Below are positions 9,501 through 17,616 of a stretch of 64,000 nt of DNA, in pieces. A program made the translations under genes and the position numbers. Every line of letters begins with the position of its first letter. The stretch's first letter is position 1. This DNA comes from Tenericutes bacterium MZ-XQ. GTDB taxonomy: Bacteria; Bacillota_I; Bacilli_A; Acholeplasmatales; Acholeplasmataceae. The notes under the pieces were generated by a model. It worked only from the letters and a program-made list of their open reading frames with translations, was not told the origin of the DNA and ran no database searches. The stretch covers positions 2,093,200-2,157,199 of the forward strand of contig CP017950.1 in assembly GCA_002838205.1 (NCBI GenBank), read 5' to 3'.

Positions 9501-9772
9501 TCTGGGTTTATAGTAGACGTAATACTTACTGTAACCTCTCCTGGGCTTAATGCTTCTATAAGTCCTGAATCACTAACAGTTAAAACATCTTCATTACTGG
9601 ATAAGTATGTTAATGTTTCATCATTACTTAATGCATCAATTTGATAGGTGTCTCCCTCTTTCAGTGTAATCTCTTGATCCGGGATAGATATTGTAATATC
9701 CTCTTCCACACACGCAAATAGACTAACTGATAAAATAAGTGCCATCCATATGTACGCAATTTTCTTATGCAT
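6524..9772 (-). CDS. Lipoprotein N-acetylmuramoyl-L-alanine amidase with Ig-like and beta-helix domains
   Basis: 1082 residues from ATG 9770-9772, chosen because GGGAGG lies just upstream and the lipoprotein signal (lipobox LFAC, Cys21) begins there. Several BIG2-type Ig-like repeats (about residues 20-350, with SSNEDVLTVSDSGLIEAL-like blocks) come first. A pectate-lyase-like parallel beta-helix follows (about 375-580), then two more Ig-like repeats, then an Amidase_2 domain (about 855-1010). The amidase shows the zinc-site pattern IHETAN, WHYTMDDKDVYQH, AYHAGDG and YHNHFSGKMCP. It should cut the lactyl-peptide bond of peptidoglycan outside the cell. The start overlaps the stop of the upstream serine hydrolase by 8 bases, so it belongs to the anmK operon. 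The beta-helix is unusual in an amidase and may bind glycan. Confidence 0.85.
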   Translation of the reverse strand: MHKKIAYIWMALILSVSLFACVEEDITISIPDQEITLKEGDTYQIDALSNDETLTYLSSNEDVLTVSDSGLIEALSPGEVTVSITSTINPEVQVTLAVIVEKDVVLESAQTSYTLKVGETIAIEITSNDTYVCDDKNDPTFDVDNDCNVTGIEEGEGTLTVTSVTDPTVSIEITIIVRKIITLEVEQDYYEMWVGMTEDIPFTSNDDVYFEVEDDTILTVSATGEITGLKNGTTTIEVISSYDDEVREEITVRVFNEAETIIIQGHNKVNINTTQTLNAEVGPDDAYEYVTWSSSDSEIATISETGVLTALKTGMVTITAISDFDNSITDTFEVEIVNYLLVDETKVTSDTVLHLGVNFEYGVDLFANMSDALEVAEQGATLIVFAGSYEEDFVVSQDNLTFMGSEGAILSGSIEIAADHIHMSNFSFTGSATIMNQAGIGNFTFIDNHVDGVTVDKFLNLSTVHDIHIEQNIFTNLDGHAIYIEDYLNGEIIVFGNQITNVEHAISIMAVSDYDPSTVVQVERNVIDQVINAIELQTKSSIDIADYVRFNEVSNYTGLAAKANMDHHIDFTLNYWGVETPLYSDFENITEHDLRGFYSDPSDIVSIEDYDPKIPVKIIAEANELLLEVSEVHTFHFEVLPIGSDPDKVRLITSNPEVVFFKSYGVIIALKSGFSDVTLRLGSDFSINTIVSVEVTTDPGVEVSPSTTSQQLIVGDILTLDTLVFPVQISDEPVLFESLNPDVATINQFGEVSSHSAGQVTFVVTLANHPDVQTEYTLTFHNQLLESDLLDVLTTGQISYTTPHKWLVYGVTHNYMDFKYESVSRFYFDELDINTSKMIPIGVNRPGIKKSDPLDHMPRYNDENVYYVTIHETANTSPGQGALAHANYLYNGAINSNVFVSWHYTMDDKDVYQHVPLDEIAYHAGDGSRVAGVVWGTNNELIGGGNRNSIGIETSVAQDGDNYRVWQRTAKLSAQLLVDYNLPVDHMKYHNHFSGKMCPQSMLRGGLTPLFEELLAHEYLIASTFQGAQISMVSDYPEYLDNTGRIIQMPERAMTVSYTITVTVDGVESSRVFYSYLPGTIR

Positions 9773-10823
9773 GTTTATTTTCCTCCCTATACTCATATAT
9801 TTTTTGAGCAATATGTTTTCTATAACCAATAATTTCATTAAGTTCTCGCTTCGGATGCACTGCATTTGATAACATGACAAAACCTATCTCATGTTTTCTA
9901 TCGATGAACATATTACATCCGGTAAAACCTGTATGTAAAATCGTTTGATCAAAATCAGACATATCTGATGATGATCCACCTTTAGTTGGTTTATCCCATC
10001 CTAAAGCCCTTTTTAAGATGTTCCCATTCAAAGATGGCAACTCTTTTTGAACTTTGAATAATAAATCAACATTCTCTTTTTTTAACACAAATCTATTTTC
10101 TAATATACTTTTTATGAAAATATTTAAGTCATTAACTGTTGAAAATAATCCAGCGTGTCCTGCACCACCAATCGCAAAAGCTTTTTCATCGTGGACAAGA
10201 CCCTTTAAAAATCCTTTATAGACTTCATCATCTCTAAATTCTGTTGGTGCACATCTATAACCATTTGGTTGATATGATGTATCTTTCATACCTAAAGGTT
10301 TAAAAATGATTTCTTGACTGTATTCATGTAAAGTTTTTCCAGTGATTTTTTCAATCATAAACCCAAGCAAAATAAATCCGATATCCGAGTATATAATATA
10401 TTCACCTTTATTCACCTTCAGTTTAACACTTTTAATTTTATTTTCAACATCTTCTCTATCTCTTAAAGTGTTTGCTCTTGGAATATCCGCTGGAAGTCCT
10501 GATGAATGTGTAAGTAAGTCATAAACATTAGTTTCTGAAATTGGATAGTAATCGATGATTTCATTGACTTTTGTATCTAAGGTCAATTTGCTTTCTTCAA
10601 TAAGTTTCATGATTAATGTCGTTGTTGAAACAACCTTAGTTAGTGATGCAACATCATAGATTTCATCACCCTTTAGTTTTACCTCTGAAGGGTAGAGTTG
10701 TTTATATCCAACATAATCGCTTTTGGGTATTTGATTTTTTTCGACATATCCAAAATGCACTCCAGGAAAGTGTTTTTTTAAAACACCTTCCTTTAGTATA
10801 TTATTAATATTATTTATGATCAT
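9765..10823 (-). CDS. Beta-lactamase-family serine hydrolase (AmiE/YbbE-like)
   Basis: 352 residues from ATG 10821-10823, placed 7 bases after AGAAGG; an upstream TTG has no usable spacing. It is a class C beta-lactamase/penicillin-binding-protein fold: S60-x-x-K63 in VASLTKV, the second motif as Y-S-D (IIYSDIGF) and H-T-G in ILHTGFTG. There is no signal peptide, so it should be cytoplasmic. Bacillus MurNAc operons contain AmiE (YbbE), a serine amidase of this fold that removes peptides from MurNAc. Given anmK and a MurR-like regulator nearby, the same role is the best inference. A general esterase is the alternative. Confidence 0.8.
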   Translation of the reverse strand: MIINNINNILKEGVLKKHFPGVHFGYVEKNQIPKSDYVGYKQLYPSEVKLKGDEIYDVASLTKVVSTTTLIMKLIEESKLTLDTKVNEIIDYYPISETNVYDLLTHSSGLPADIPRANTLRDREDVENKIKSVKLKVNKGEYIIYSDIGFILLGFMIEKITGKTLHEYSQEIIFKPLGMKDTSYQPNGYRCAPTEFRDDEVYKGFLKGLVHDEKAFAIGGAGHAGLFSTVNDLNIFIKSILENRFVLKKENVDLLFKVQKELPSLNGNILKRALGWDKPTKGGSSSDMSDFDQTILHTGFTGCNMFIDRKHEIGFVMLSNAVHPKRELNEIIGYRKHIAQKIYEYREENKHA

Positions 10824-10844
10824 TTCCAAACCTTCTTTTTTAAA

Positions 10845-13800
10845 TTACTTGATATGATTTGCTTGTTTTTTTCTTATGAAGAACAATGCTGATCCACCTA
10901 AAATAAAGCTGAATGTCATAAATATTGCACTAGAACCTGTAATCGCTGATCCACACCCTTTTTTTGGTGTAGGCTCTTCTATAGCAACACATGTTCCATC
11001 GATATATTCAAAACCATCTTCACACGTTGTACTCACAACTTCAAAAGAAATTGTGCTAACAAAACTTTCTACATCATAAGCTCCAATCGCTTTAAAACTG
11101 ATTTCGTATGTGCCGGCCTCATCAACAACTATACGTTCATCATATAATGTCCATTGTCCGTTGTTGATCTTATAATATATCGCATCATTTGATGATAAGG
11201 TTAAAGTTACACTATCTTCATATTTACTACCGCTAATCAACGTACCAGTAATACTATATGTTGGCGAAGTCACTGCATTTACAATTTCAAGATTAATGGT
11301 TTCTATCAAACTTTCAAAACCATCTTCATCTACTGCTTTATATAAAATTGTATAATTTCCTATTTCATCGATGGTAATAGCTTCGGTATATAACGTCCAA
11401 CTAGCGTTGTCAATCTTATAATAAACATCATACTCTGATGTAAAGTTTATTGTTGCATCAGTTTCATAAACATGATCGACAACCATATCACCTACAACAT
11501 CTATTGTTGGAACTTCAATAACCTTAACAACGTCGCTTTCCCAAGGGAATGTTGCATACTTTGTCCAATAATGTTCTTGAATTCTTTCTAATGCTTGAAC
11601 GACATTGTTATTAAAACTATTTAATGTTTTATAAGAGAAGAATGAACTACCAACAACACTGTCGTACTTAGATATGTATCTTAATTGTTCAGTAATCTCA
11701 TTCGGATTATCCCAACTTCCATCAGCATATCGGTAAAATCCATGACCAATAATGAGATCAACTCCATGTGCTTCAGTTAACTGTGCCCACCAATCTACAA
11801 GATCAGCAAACGGCGCAGCTCCATGATCAAACTCCCAATAAAGTTGTGGCATGATGTAATCTAACCAACCTTCCATCACCCATTTTCTTGTGTCTGCATA
11901 TTGATCACTATAACTTTGAAGTGCATATGGACTTGTATTTGATCCAAATGCTCCACCTGATAGCCAAATACCAAATGGACTGATACCAAATTCAACTGTT
12001 CTATCTCTATTTCTGTTCCAGTTGTTGATAGTAATATGAAGATTTTCGATTAACATATCAACATTTCTTCTGCGCCAATCATCAAGAGATTCACCAGTTA
12101 ATTTTGTGTCGTTATACGTTTCTGCATCTTGTGAATCAGACATACCGCTATAACTATAGAAATAATCATCAAAATGAATGCCGTCAACATCATATTTAGA
12201 CATTAACTCGTTCACTACATTAATGATGTAAGATCTTACACGTGGTTCTCCAGGATTTAGTATGAGTTTCCCTTGACTATCTTGAATGACTAAATCAGGA
12301 TTTTGTTTTGCAAAATTCTCGTCATGAAGTGCATCTAGCTGAGTTTGTTTATCTGCCGTTCCAGTAGATACACGATATGGATTCAACCATGCATGTACTT
12401 CTATACCTCTATGATGAGCTTCATCCAAAATGAATTGGAATATATCCCAGCCCGGGTCTATACCTTCAGCTCCCATAATATATCTACTCCATGGTGCATA
12501 ATCGCTATCATAAAATGCATCATTCATTGGTCGAACTTGGAAAAACATCACATTAAAGTTAAGCTCTTCTAATCGATCTAACATCGTTATGATTTCATTT
12601 TTATAACTATCTTCGCCATAATGCATGCCAATATCAATATTACTTACAGTTGCTACCCAAACAGCTCTAACTTCTGCATCTTTTTCTGTATATGTTGTTG
12701 GTAGTTCAACTGGTGTATTGGTTTGATAGTAATTTACATACTCACCATCACGAATCACAAATCTATTGGTTTCACTTGGTGGTATATTTAATCTTATGCG
12801 TTCAGAGATTGTCTCTGATACATTCAATGCTTCATCTTGAGCATAATATTCTAATGTATATGTTGCGTTTAAAGCTAAAATAAGTGTTTCACTATATAAA
12901 TTCCAACTTGACCAAGTTTTACCATTGTGTAGTCGATAAAAAATCTCATCAGTGCCATTTGTACTTGACAAATCGACTAATGTTTCTTCAATGTAATATA
13001 TATCCTCTTTTTCACCAGTAATTGTTAGAAGTGGATCTTCTGGAGGTGTTTGGTCAATGATGATTTCTTTAGTGACTTCATTCATAGTCGCATCATCATT
13101 TCTAAATACAATCGTATAAGTACCTTCAACATCTAATGTAAATGGTGCTGTATACGTATGCCAACCGCCACTATTGATTTGATATGATATAGAATCAGCA
13201 TCACTTGTAAATGAAATTTCAGCATGTTGATAATATGGATCTCTACCAACACCATCAATTGAAATCACAGGATCAGGATAAGATTCTAGAGTTACCGCTA
13301 TGCTTTGTGTATATATCTCAGACTCAATGCCTTCTGAATCAATCGTTTTGACCCTAAAGAAATATGTACCTGCTTGATCCAAAGTGATCGGACCTTCATA
13401 TAGATTCCATTCGCCCACACTTCCTTTGTTGATTGCAACCCATATAGGATTTACATCAGATGCAAGCGTGACTGTAGATCCTACGACATATGCATCTCCA
13501 ATCATTTCACCGTTAATAGTCAATGTAGGTACGTCTAAATTTTGTTTTTCTATTTCAAAGCTACGTGCTTGAACTAAACTTTCTTGAGCTAAACTATCGA
13601 TAGCTTTATAGTAAACTGTATGTTCTCCTTGTTCATTAATTATAAATGGCGCAGTGTATAACTGCCAAATGCCATCACCAGTGTGATAGTAAATATCGTG
13701 TGTTGATGAGAGTGTGACTTCAACTTCTGTTCTATATACTCCACCATCTAAAGTTCCATCTAGACTTATTGTTGGTGCATCTACAGTACTCGTTTGCCAT

Positions 13801-15068
13801 GTGTTTAAAGGTTTTGTCGTCCATAAATTAGTGGTCACTAAGTTCATATGTGTAGTATTCAAAAAATTTGCACTATATAACATAGAGCCTTTAATCTCCG
13901 GATGTTTCTGATTATATTTGATTTGTTCATAGAACTCAACTGTAGGATACTCTGTTCGATATATTCCGTGACCAATGATCAAGTCTACACCAGTGCCACG
14001 TACTGTTTCAGCCCACCAATCTACCACATCAGCATAAGGTGCCAATGAATGTTCTAAATTCCAATATATCTGTGGATTGATGTAATGAACCCATCCTTCA
14101 TCAACCCATTTCTTTGAATCTGCATACTGACTATAATAACTTTGGATTGAACCTGAAGCAACGTTTGCCCCATCAGGTTCTCCAACTTTCCATAATCCGA
14201 TCGGTGAAACACCAAATCTAACATCTTTATTGCTATCTGTATTATGTGTATCAATGACTGATTTTACTCCAGAGATAGCATTGTTTACACTTCTTCGTCT
14301 AAAATCTGAGAGTGTTTCATTGGTGAGCTTATAAGTGTTATAAGCATCTTGATCTTCTCCTGAAGGTAATCCACCATATGGATAAAAATAATCATCAAAA
14401 TGAATACCATCAACATCATATAAATCCATGATTTCTGAGACGACATTCTTAATATAATCCACAACAGCTGGTTCACCTGGATTTAAGATATATTTTCCAT
14501 CATTGTCTTGAATGACTAAATTTGGATTCATTCTCGCGAAATTGTTTGGTGCTAAGTCGTTTAATGCTTCAGCACTTGATGTTGTTACACGATAAGGATT
14601 CATCCATGCATGAAACTCAATGCCTCTTGCATGAGCTGCAGAAACCATATAAGCCATTGCATCCCATCCTGGATCTTGTCCTTCAGAACCTGCTAAATAT
14701 CTACTAAAAGGTGCGTAAGCACTTTGATAAAATGCATCATTTCTAGGTCTTACTTGAAACAAGATAGCGTTTAGATTATTATCTTCAACATCATCTAGTA
14801 ATGCATCAAATGCTGCTTTATATTGAGTTTCACTTGTGTGTAATGGGAAATTAAGATTGTATACTGTAGCAACCCACACACCTCTAAACTCACTTGTTCT
14901 TTCTACATATGTTTGTGGAGTCATCACTGGATTAGATGTACCATAATGATAAACATTGTCTCCATTTATTTGTAAAACTTCAAGTGGTCCATCGGCTTGT
15001 GTTGAAATAGACATACCCAAAGATCCTAGAAGTATGATTGCAAATATAAATAATATGATTTTCTTCAT
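10845..15068 (-). CDS. Secreted double GHL10 (DUF187) glycoside hydrolase-like protein with Gly-Cys C-terminal anchor
   Basis: 1407 residues: signal peptide (MKKIILFIFAIILLGSLG), a first GHL10/YngK-like barrel (about 50-425), four Ig-like repeats with IYYHTGDG...YTAPF blocks (427-785), a second GHL10 barrel (785-1180), two more Ig-like repeats, a Cys-containing linker, then GCGSAITGSSAIF, a hydrophobic segment and RKK. Both barrels keep the family blocks: FQVRPRNDAFY or FQVRPMNDAFY, HAWMNPYRV or HAWLNPYRV, LNPGEP, VDGIHFDDYFY and IGHG. The paired acids in FDDYFY are likely catalytic. The family is thought to act on cell-wall-type glycans, but no precise reaction can be given. It overlaps the next upstream gene by ATGA and belongs to the anmK operon. 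Confidence 0.8.
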   Translation of the reverse strand: MKKIILFIFAIILLGSLGMSISTQADGPLEVLQINGDNVYHYGTSNPVMTPQTYVERTSEFRGVWVATVYNLNFPLHTSETQYKAAFDALLDDVEDNNLNAILFQVRPRNDAFYQSAYAPFSRYLAGSEGQDPGWDAMAYMVSAAHARGIEFHAWMNPYRVTTSSAEALNDLAPNNFARMNPNLVIQDNDGKYILNPGEPAVVDYIKNVVSEIMDLYDVDGIHFDDYFYPYGGLPSGEDQDAYNTYKLTNETLSDFRRRSVNNAISGVKSVIDTHNTDSNKDVRFGVSPIGLWKVGEPDGANVASGSIQSYYSQYADSKKWVDEGWVHYINPQIYWNLEHSLAPYADVVDWWAETVRGTGVDLIIGHGIYRTEYPTVEFYEQIKYNQKHPEIKGSMLYSANFLNTTHMNLVTTNLWTTKPLNTWQTSTVDAPTISLDGTLDGGVYRTEVEVTLSSTHDIYYHTGDGIWQLYTAPFIINEQGEHTVYYKAIDSLAQESLVQARSFEIEKQNLDVPTLTINGEMIGDAYVVGSTVTLASDVNPIWVAINKGSVGEWNLYEGPITLDQAGTYFFRVKTIDSEGIESEIYTQSIAVTLESYPDPVISIDGVGRDPYYQHAEISFTSDADSISYQINSGGWHTYTAPFTLDVEGTYTIVFRNDDATMNEVTKEIIIDQTPPEDPLLTITGEKEDIYYIEETLVDLSSTNGTDEIFYRLHNGKTWSSWNLYSETLILALNATYTLEYYAQDEALNVSETISERIRLNIPPSETNRFVIRDGEYVNYYQTNTPVELPTTYTEKDAEVRAVWVATVSNIDIGMHYGEDSYKNEIITMLDRLEELNFNVMFFQVRPMNDAFYDSDYAPWSRYIMGAEGIDPGWDIFQFILDEAHHRGIEVHAWLNPYRVSTGTADKQTQLDALHDENFAKQNPDLVIQDSQGKLILNPGEPRVRSYIINVVNELMSKYDVDGIHFDDYFYSYSGMSDSQDAETYNDTKLTGESLDDWRRRNVDMLIENLHITINNWNRNRDRTVEFGISPFGIWLSGGAFGSNTSPYALQSYSDQYADTRKWVMEGWLDYIMPQLYWEFDHGAAPFADLVDWWAQLTEAHGVDLIIGHGFYRYADGSWDNPNEITEQLRYISKYDSVVGSSFFSYKTLNSFNNNVVQALERIQEHYWTKYATFPWESDVVKVIEVPTIDVVGDMVVDHVYETDATINFTSEYDVYYKIDNASWTLYTEAITIDEIGNYTILYKAVDEDGFESLIETINLEIVNAVTSPTYSITGTLISGSKYEDSVTLTLSSNDAIYYKINNGQWTLYDERIVVDEAGTYEISFKAIGAYDVESFVSTISFEVVSTTCEDGFEYIDGTCVAIEEPTPKKGCGSAITGSSAIFMTFSFILGGSALFFIRKKQANHIK

Positions 15069-16285
15069 GTTGACCTTCCTCCCTGAAATAATTTCTTTAA
15101 TCTTTTCATGCCTTCTTCTGTTTTACCTTCATCTATGAAAGTGTGATAAGTGAAAAAGACATGACCTTTAACTTCTTTATATTGTGAAACATATTTAACT
15201 TGATTAATGATCTCATTAGGGTTTTCAAACTCACCCTCATTACCTAAACGATAAGCACCATGTCCGACATATAAATCTACATCAGTATCCTTAACAGCAT
15301 CTACCCAAAAGTCTACGATATCCGCAAATGGCGCAATTTCATGACCTAACTCCCAATAAATCTGCGGAACAATATAATCTATATATCCTTTTTTGACCCA
15401 GTCATAACTATCTGCATATTCGTTGCTATAACTTTGACTGCATTTTGGATCAGTATTTGACCCATGGTGTTCTTCGGTTTTATTTCTCCAAATGCCAAAT
15501 GGAGAAACACCAAATCTTAGTTTAGGGTTTTCTTTTTTTATATGGTCATATACACGCTTGATGACTTCAGTTACTTGTTCTCTTCTAAAGTCGTCTAAAG
15601 TTTGTGTTTGGATTTCTCTTTGTTCATATTCTTTTAAATCGTTATCTTCATCGATTAATCCACCGTAAGGATAAAAATAATCATCAAAATGAATGCCATC
15701 AACATCATAATTTTGAATAAGTTCTAAAATAGTTTCGATAATAAAATCTTTAACTTCAGTTCTTGCAGGATTCAATATTAATTGTCCTCGGTGATCGGTG
15801 ACCAGCATTTCAGGATGCTTTTTCGCAAAGTTTAAATCATCACAAGTATCTAAATACTCTGTTTTTGATAAACCTGTTTTCATAGAAACTCTATATGGAT
15901 TCATCCACGCATGAAACTCAATATGATGCTTTCTAGCTTCTTCAATAATCCATTTTAAAACATCAAAAGGAGGTCTTTCTCCTTCTTTTCCAGTTAAAAA
16001 TCGACTGTATGGATTAAGTTGGGATTCATAAAATGCATCATTAGTTGTTCTAACTTGAAAAATAATTGCGTTCATTTGATAAGCGTTGCACGTTTCAAAT
16101 ATTTCATAAACTTTCTTTTTGTACAGTTCAATATCTTGAGTCGTTGGCATATCTATGTTTAGAACATTTGATACCCATAGTGCTTTAAAAGATTTATCTT
16201 TATATGTATCTGGAATGATGATATGATCTTTTGTGTTGTAATGATAAATTGGTTCTTCTGGATGTTTATACTTAAATAATTTCAT
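15065..16285 (-). CDS. Cytoplasmic GHL10 (DUF187/YngK-like) glycoside hydrolase-like protein
   Basis: 406 residues, a single GHL10 barrel with the same blocks as the secreted two-domain protein downstream: FQVRTTNDAFYES, FHAWMNPYRVSM, LILNPARTEVK, DVDGIHFDDYFYPY, PQIYWELGHE and VGHGAYRLG. There is no signal peptide, so it should act inside the cell on imported fragments. A good AAGGAG site precedes the ATG, it starts 3 bases after the GH4-like gene, and its TGA stop overlaps the next ATG. Having one secreted and one cytoplasmic version side by side suggests outside and inside steps of the same glycan pathway. Confidence 0.8.
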   Translation of the reverse strand: MKLFKYKHPEEPIYHYNTKDHIIIPDTYKDKSFKALWVSNVLNIDMPTTQDIELYKKKVYEIFETCNAYQMNAIIFQVRTTNDAFYESQLNPYSRFLTGKEGERPPFDVLKWIIEEARKHHIEFHAWMNPYRVSMKTGLSKTEYLDTCDDLNFAKKHPEMLVTDHRGQLILNPARTEVKDFIIETILELIQNYDVDGIHFDDYFYPYGGLIDEDNDLKEYEQREIQTQTLDDFRREQVTEVIKRVYDHIKKENPKLRFGVSPFGIWRNKTEEHHGSNTDPKCSQSYSNEYADSYDWVKKGYIDYIVPQIYWELGHEIAPFADIVDFWVDAVKDTDVDLYVGHGAYRLGNEGEFENPNEIINQVKYVSQYKEVKGHVFFTYHTFIDEGKTEEGMKRLKKLFQGGRST

Positions 16286-16288
16286 TTT

Positions 16289-17584
16289 TTACTCCTTATG
16301 ATAGTATGTGAGTCGTTTTTCATTTAATAATCGATACGATTGAAATATAATATCAACTTCTCTAATATTGAACATTAAAGGGTGTGATTTAATCGCAAGA
16401 GAAACTTTATCCAAGTCTTTCAAATAGATAGCATCAGATAAGAGTTGCTCAAATGCTTTTTGATGTTGCAATAATCCTTTTATTTGAAGCGGTAATCTAG
16501 AAACATGAACAGGTATTGGACCATCTTTTGTGATTCTAGCGGTAACTTCAACAGCACAACCTTCTTCTAAATCTTCAACATGCCCATTATTGATTGTGTT
16601 TATGATTTGATAATCCCTTTTATCTTTAATCAGTGCATTTAATAGTTTTGCAGCTTTACTGCTGTATATTTCAAAATCAGATGATTGATAAGTTTTTAAC
16701 ACTTCTTCAATTGATGATTTTTGGAACATTTTGTAAAGATTCGTTTCAAATGCTTTTTTCATTGTCATAGGTGATTTGTTTTGACGACACTTCTTTAAAA
16801 ATGTTTGTTTTTCATCGTCATGATAATAAAGCATCTTTAAATCAACACTCGGAAAGACACCTAAATCATTCAAAAATGTATTTGACCAAAAACAGAACTC
16901 TTCTGCTCGGTTTATAATGTCTAACAATTCATGTAGTCTATCTTTTTGTTTTTGAAATACACTGGTAATATATGTTAATGGATTAACTCCAGCAGCATAT
17001 GTAATGAGTTGATTGGTTTTCACATGTAATGCTTTTGCAAAACATTCATTCATATCTTCAGGAACATTTGAGATACCTATGTATTTTTCAATTTCTGCAT
17101 ATCTAAATACGGATTCACTTATAATTCCCATCGGTTGCGATAAATTAATAAACCATGCATTTTCACAAGCAGTATTCATCATCTCAATTGCTTGATATAT
17201 TTTAGGTATTGTTTTAATCGCTTTAAAGATACTTTTCATACCGTATAGATCAGATGAGAAAAGATCATTTTCACATAGCAATTTTTCATCACTTAAATCC
17301 GATGAATCTACATATAATCCAATACATGACAAGACATAATCGGCATCTTTTAAAGATTCTAGCATCTCTGTAGATGCAAACAACTTGATATCACTTTGAT
17401 AGTATTTAAGTATTTTGTTGGAAAAATCATGAACACTTAATAAATAATCATGCTGGTCTTCATCATCAACAAGCCATATTTCTGATATAGTTTCATGGAT
17501 TTTGTACTCAACAATCTTAGCAATAAGTTGAGGTATGTACGGCGATGCACCACCTAAAATAACTATTTTTTTATCTTGGTTCAT
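16289..17584 (-). CDS. GH4-family NAD-dependent glycosidase-like protein lacking the usual metal ligands
   Basis: 431 residues, the usual GH4 size. The Rossmann start is IVILGGASPYIPQLI. ADYVLSCIG, SDLYGMKSIFKA, NLSQPMGIISESV and GISNVPEDM follow the family order, and the C-terminal part fits (AVEVTARITKDGPIPV). In active GH4 enzymes a Cys in the GLCNxP block and a His in the GLNH block bind Mn2+. Here these read GISNVP (Ser) and GVNPL (Pro), so both ligands are replaced. It may be inactive, bind sugar phosphate as a sensor, or use changed chemistry. It sits between anmK and the GHL10 genes, starts 32 bases after anmK, and has TAGGT as ribosome site. Confidence 0.75.
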   Translation of the reverse strand: MNQDKKIVILGGASPYIPQLIAKIVEYKIHETISEIWLVDDEDQHDYLLSVHDFSNKILKYYQSDIKLFASTEMLESLKDADYVLSCIGLYVDSSDLSDEKLLCENDLFSSDLYGMKSIFKAIKTIPKIYQAIEMMNTACENAWFINLSQPMGIISESVFRYAEIEKYIGISNVPEDMNECFAKALHVKTNQLITYAAGVNPLTYITSVFQKQKDRLHELLDIINRAEEFCFWSNTFLNDLGVFPSVDLKMLYYHDDEKQTFLKKCRQNKSPMTMKKAFETNLYKMFQKSSIEEVLKTYQSSDFEIYSSKAAKLLNALIKDKRDYQIINTINNGHVEDLEEGCAVEVTARITKDGPIPVHVSRLPLQIKGLLQHQKAFEQLLSDAIYLKDLDKVSLAIKSHPLMFNIREVDIIFQSYRLLNEKRLTYYHKE

Positions 17585-17616
17585 CTTGGTTTACCTAGCT
17601 TTCGTTAATTTATGAA

